From NCBI GenBank assembly GCA_963738625.1, contig CAVTXH010000002.1, positions 62,001-126,000 on the forward strand: a stretch of DNA of 64,000 nt, read 5' to 3'. Under the pieces are notes generated by a model. That model had not been told where the DNA came from. It saw nothing but the letters and a program-made list of their open reading frames with translations, and did no database searches. Position 1 is the first letter of the stretch, and each line of letters begins with the position of its first letter. This document shows positions 60,860 to 64,000 of the stretch, piece after piece. Source of the stretch: UBA7672 sp963738625 (GTDB taxonomy: Bacteria > Pseudomonadota > Alphaproteobacteria > Caulobacterales > Hyphomonadaceae). A program made the position numbers and the translations under genes.

Positions 60860-61351
60860 TTATTCGCCGGGCTGACGCCGCCGGCCGCCACGGCCGTCGC
60901 CTTCGTCCTGGCTGCCGGGCAGCTGGTTGCGCAGGCTGCCGATGGTTCCGAACAGCTGTTCCAGGATGCCGAGTTCGCGGCCGCGCGTGGGCGTGACACG
61001 CGAGTTGTAGGCGACGGTGCGGCCATCGTTCACGTCGTAGACCAGCACGTCGGAGACGACGTCATCGTCATCGAACTTGATGGCCACGATCTCGCGCTGC
61101 ACCACTTTTGGATAGTAAAAGGTCAGGAGTTCGCGGGTCGAGGACATGTAGACCCACAGCTTGTCGTCGAACGCCGATGTGGTCGAGGGCGTACCGAGGC
61201 GCGCAAGAACGGTGGTGCGCGTGTCGACGGTGGGCTGAACGTCGGTGGGCAGGGCCTGGTCCGGAACATAGCCGTGGAAATCCCGCGTGGCGGCGCAGCC
61301 CGCGATCGTCGCGGCGCAAAGTCCTGCAAGGGCGAGGCGGCGCAGGGCCAT
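60860..61351 (-). CDS. bamE: Outer membrane assembly factor BamE-like lipoprotein
   Basis: A 163-residue exported lipoprotein of the SmpA/BamE type: the signal ends in IAGC; DTRTTVLARLGTPSTTSAFDDKLWVYMSS (shown in part) is the BamE core with G-x-P-S, and the C-terminal tail is low complexity (GRGGRRRQPGE). ATG 61351 is preferred because CCGGAG is well placed before it. BamE stabilises the BAM complex for beta-barrel insertion. Confidence 0.85.
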   Translation of the reverse strand: MALRRLALAGLCAATIAGCAATRDFHGYVPDQALPTDVQPTVDTRTTVLARLGTPSTTSAFDDKLWVYMSSTRELLTFYYPKVVQREIVAIKFDDDDVVSDVLVYDVNDGRTVAYNSRVTPTRGRELGILEQLFGTIGSLRNQLPGSQDEGDGRGGRRRQPGE

Positions 61352-61542
61352 GGGGAAACTCCGGAACAAGGGGTCAGATATCCGTCATCAGGCCGTAATG
61401 GCAAGGCTGGGAGGCATATCGGGCGAAATTGTAGCGGTTTCCCGCGCGTTCGCGGGATAAGGCCAACTTCCCAGCACGACGAACCCTGCTAGTGTCCCGG
61501 CGGCCGGCGGGGACCGGCCAATTCCGGCCGCAAAGGACACGA

Positions 61543-62079
61543 ATGGTGATCGGGCGTCTGTTCAGCCAGTTGAAGCGCAATCGCTGGGCGATCGACAAGC
61601 TGCACCATTCGATCGTCGAGCAGGCGATGCGGCCCGATTTCTATTACGAAGGCGGCGTCCGCGACAGCTTCTCCGGCCGGTTCGAGATGACGTCGCTCCA
61701 TGCGGTGCTGGTGTTCCGGCGGCTGCGTAAGGCGGGCGCGGCAGGCAGAGAGCTGGCGCAGGAAGTCACCAACGCGCTGTTCGATGGGTTCGACGAGGCC
61801 CTGCGTGATATCGGCACGGGCGACCTCAGCGTCGGCAAGAAGATCCGCAAGATGGGCGAGGCCTATTACGGCCGCGCCAGGGCCTATGACGAAGCGTTGG
61901 ACGCCGGCGCCGCCGAGGGAGCGCTCGAGAACGCGCTTGTGAAGAACCTCGGCCTTGCGGATGCCGAAGGCCCCCGGTTCACCCGCTATGTCCGCCTTGT
62001 GGAGGACACGCTGGAAAGGCACGAGAACCCACAGCTTCTGGCGAGCGAAGTGAACTGGCCGAAGATCACTCTGGCCTGA
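61543..62079 (+). CDS. Ubiquinol-cytochrome c chaperone (CBP3-like)
   Basis: A 178-residue protein of the CBP3/UQCC1 family, which helps assemble cytochrome b of the bc1 complex. HSIVEQAMRPDFYYEGGVRDSFSGRFEM and LHAVLVFRRLRKAGAAGRELAQEVTNALFDGF (shown in part) are characteristic, as is the DEALRDIGTGDLSVGKKIRKMGEAYYGRA continuation. ATG 61543 is chosen over an in-frame upstream ATG within the GC-rich leader. Confidence 0.9.
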   Translation: MVIGRLFSQLKRNRWAIDKLHHSIVEQAMRPDFYYEGGVRDSFSGRFEMTSLHAVLVFRRLRKAGAAGRELAQEVTNALFDGFDEALRDIGTGDLSVGKKIRKMGEAYYGRARAYDEALDAGAAEGALENALVKNLGLADAEGPRFTRYVRLVEDTLERHENPQLLASEVNWPKITLA

Positions 62080-62320
62080 ACTACGGGTCAAAACCCGCGG
62101 CGCGGCGGCGTTATTCGCTTGTGGGGTGAGACGCCGCAGGGGCAGCCCGGCCGGGGCCTGTTATGGCCGTTCCTACGTGATAAGAGACCTTCAACCATGG
62201 TTGGGGCGGGTGATTCCGCTCGATATAGCCATGTCGGAGGTCTGAAGCGTCGGATCTGGAATGGCGGCCGGTGCGGCCGTTCGTTCGGGCCACGCCAATC
62301 GGTGGAGCGCTTCGGCGGAC

Positions 62321-63385
62321 ATGGGTGATCGCAAGGTCATATCCATCGACGGGATGGGCGGCGATAACGCGCCCGGAATCGTCGTCGAAGGGTTGGAGCG
62401 TTTCGCGAAAACGCGCAGCGACCTGCATTTCCTGCTGCACGGCGACGAGGCCAAGCTGAAGCCGCTTCTTGCGAATGCTCCCACAGCGGCGCCGCGCACC
62501 GAGATACGCCACACGCCAACCTCCGTCGCGATGGACGCCAAGCCAGGCCACGCGGTGCGCCGGGGCAAGGGCTCCTCGATGTGGAACGCCATCGAGTCCG
62601 TAAAGAACGGCGAGGCGATCGCTGCGGTGTCAGCGGGCAACACCGGCGTGCTGATGGGCATGTCGCTGCTGATCCTGCGCACCATCGAGGGCGTGCGCCG
62701 CCCGGCGCTGGTGGCCGGCTGGCCGACGCGCAAGGGCGTCTCCGCCGTGCTCGATCTCGGCGCCGACATCAATGCCGACGCTGAACAGCTCGTCGAATTC
62801 GCCATCATGGGGCAGGCCTACTTCAGAGCCCTTCACCACAAGGACGATCCTACCATCGGCCTGCTCAACATCGGTTCAGAAGAACTCAAGGGCCATGAAT
62901 CGATCCGCGAGGCGGCGAAGCTCATCCGCGAGTCCGGCATCAAGATGAACTTCCACGGCTTCGTCGAGGGCGACGACATCGGCAAGGGCACGGTCGATGT
63001 CGTGGTCACCGACGGCTTCACCGGCAACGTCGCGCTGAAGACAGCCGAGGGCCTCGCCCGGATGATCACCGACATGCTGCGGGATACGTTCAAGTCCGGG
63101 CCGCTCGCGATGCTGGGCGCGTTGCTCGCCATGCCGGCGCTGAAGAGGTTCCGGGAGGCGCTCGACCCGCGCAAGACCAACGGCGCCGTGTTGCTGGGCC
63201 TCAACGGCGTCGTGGTCAAAAGCCATGGCGGCACGGATGATGTCGGGTTTGCACAGGCCATTTCAGTGGCTGCGGACATGGGCCAGAGCCGGTTCCGGTC
63301 AGAAATCGACGAAAGCCTGAAGCGCCTTATGGCAAGCGCCCCGGCGCCTCCGCCGGTTGCGGCCAGCCAGGAAGCAGCCAAATAG
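62321..63385 (+). CDS. plsX: Phosphate acyltransferase PlsX
   Basis: Makes acyl-phosphate from acyl-ACP for phospholipid synthesis. 354 residues; VISIDGMGGDNAPGIVVEGL, VSAGNTGVLMGMSL, VVVTDGFTGNVALKTAEGLA and NGVVVKSHGGTDDVGFAQAI are the PlsX signatures. The frame is open from 62261 but MGDRKVISID at 62321 is the conserved start. The preceding 241 bases hold no gene (rpmF and the DUF177 gene often found there are absent). Confidence 0.95.
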   Translation: MGDRKVISIDGMGGDNAPGIVVEGLERFAKTRSDLHFLLHGDEAKLKPLLANAPTAAPRTEIRHTPTSVAMDAKPGHAVRRGKGSSMWNAIESVKNGEAIAAVSAGNTGVLMGMSLLILRTIEGVRRPALVAGWPTRKGVSAVLDLGADINADAEQLVEFAIMGQAYFRALHHKDDPTIGLLNIGSEELKGHESIREAAKLIRESGIKMNFHGFVEGDDIGKGTVDVVVTDGFTGNVALKTAEGLARMITDMLRDTFKSGPLAMLGALLAMPALKRFREALDPRKTNGAVLLGLNGVVVKSHGGTDDVGFAQAISVAADMGQSRFRSEIDESLKRLMASAPAPPPVAASQEAAK

Positions 63386-63428
63386 TGTGGACCCCAGTTA
63401 GTATGGGCCAGAGTATCGAGGCGTTGAC

Positions 63429-64000
63429 GTGAACGAGTACGCATCCGTTGTACGAGGCGTAGCGGGCCACTTGCCCGAGAAAGTTCTCACGAACGACGAC
63501 CTGGCGCGCATGGTCGACACCACCGACCGGTGGATCACCGAGCGCACCGGCATCCGCAAACGCCACATCGCCGCCGATGGCGAGACCACATCCGATCTCG
63601 CAGCCATCGCCTCACGCAAGGCGCTGAAGGCGGCCGGCATGGGGCCGGAGGATATCGACCTCATCATCGTCGCGACGGCGACGCCGGACTACACCTTTCC
63701 CGCCACCGCGACGGTCGTTCAGAACAAGCTCGGCATCACGCGCGGCGCCGCCTTCGATGTGCAGGCCGTGTGTTCTGGCTTCGTCTACGCGGTCGCTACC
63801 GCCGACAACTTCCTCGCCCGCGGGCAGTTCGAGTGTGCGCTGGTGATCGGCGCCGAGACCTTCTCGCGCATCCTCGACTGGTCGGACCGCTCTACCTGCG
63901 TCCTGTTCGGCGACGGGGCAGGGGCGATGGTGCTCGAGCGTCAGGACAAGGCCAAGGCCGGCGGCCGGGGCGTCAAAGGCATCCATCTGCGCTCGGACGG
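63429..64000 (+). CDS. fabH: 3-oxoacyl-ACP synthase III, N-terminal part
   Basis: First condensing enzyme of fatty acid synthesis, joining acetyl-CoA and malonyl-ACP. 190 codons lie in the window; the C-terminus is cut off. RWITERTGIRKRHIA begins the protein, and the catalytic Cys is near residue 115 in DVQAVCSGFVYAV. Also visible: TATPDYTFPATA and CVLFGDGAGAMVLE. The GTG start at 63429 follows a GAGGCG ribosome site and lies 43 bases after plsX, so an operon is likely. Confidence 0.93.
   Translation, partial: MNEYASVVRGVAGHLPEKVLTNDDLARMVDTTDRWITERTGIRKRHIAADGETTSDLAAIASRKALKAAGMGPEDIDLIIVATATPDYTFPATATVVQNKLGITRGAAFDVQAVCSGFVYAVATADNFLARGQFECALVIGAETFSRILDWSDRSTCVLFGDGAGAMVLERQDKAKAGGRGVKGIHLRSD

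Noticed and set aside
60847..60861. Hairpin AATTCG-AAG-CGAATT as a terminator between convergent genes
   Set aside because: The stem is short and A/T-rich and no T-run follows on either strand.

Overview
The window is GC-rich chromosomal DNA from an alphaproteobacterium, most likely of the Caulobacterales/Hyphomonadaceae type. Pointers are a Shemin-type 5-aminolevulinate synthase (HemA), a MucR regulator, an LdtR-like MarR regulator, a CBP3-type ubiquinol-cytochrome c chaperone, a DUF6898 protein, and the nrdR-ribD-ribE-ribB(A)-ribH-nusB-thiL order. Placement below class is inference. No rRNA, tRNA, CRISPR array, transposase or prophage was seen.

Layout. 0-6 kb: the tail of a membrane protein, a large AsmA protein, and the sulfate-activation operon cysD-cysNC. 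6-15 kb: a ZIP metal transporter, then the homogentisate route of tyrosine degradation (hppD, maiA, hmgA, a fumarylacetoacetase), ending in a 3-oxoacid CoA-transferase that would activate the acetoacetate produced. Two glutathione-themed genes (GFA, MAPEG) sit inside this run. A DUF4287/DUF5655 gene, an AbiEii-like nucleotidyltransferase and a 65-aa protein split scoA from scoB. 15-20 kb: small membrane proteins, a DUF1254 lipoprotein and katG with Fur-family-like boxes upstream. 20-24 kb: two PaaI thioesterases, an epoxide-hydrolase-like protein and a single-chain esterase/Baeyer-Villiger monooxygenase fusion. 24-30 kb: lipoproteins of unknown role, a DUF1080 protein, kynureninase beside a formamidase-like hydrolase, and an HxlR regulator. 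30-39 kb: two M28 peptidases, a kinase-like phosphotransferase, purD and xseA. 39-43 kb: a RimK-like ATP-grasp ligase overlapping a GNAT gene, a VanZ-like protein and hemB. 43-47.5 kb: acyl-CoA dehydrogenase, MaoC hydratase and 3-hydroxyisobutyryl-CoA hydrolase, which fit valine degradation. 47.4-48.6 kb: a gene-free stretch holding a palindromic repeat and a dense chain of hairpins that may be a large structured RNA. 48.6-54 kb: MarR, a secreted unknown, hemA, a malonyl-CoA-synthetase-like ligase and mucR. 54-64 kb: housekeeping genes glyA (frameshifted here), nrdR, the riboflavin genes, nusB, thiL, bamE, the CBP3 chaperone, plsX and the start of fabH.

How the parts work together. Tyrosine and kynurenine breakdown feed central metabolism. 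The riboflavin operon is unusual: RibD has only the reductase half, and the GTP cyclohydrolase II half of RibBA lacks its zinc cysteines, so at least two pathway activities must be encoded elsewhere. The window carries several families of intergenic palindromes, a nonsense-interrupted GIY-YIG gene and a one-base frameshift in glyA. The observations most worth a second look are the hairpin-dense segment at 47.93-48.40 kb, the esterase-monooxygenase fusion at 21.5-24 kb and the RimK/GNAT pair at 39.2-41.1 kb.
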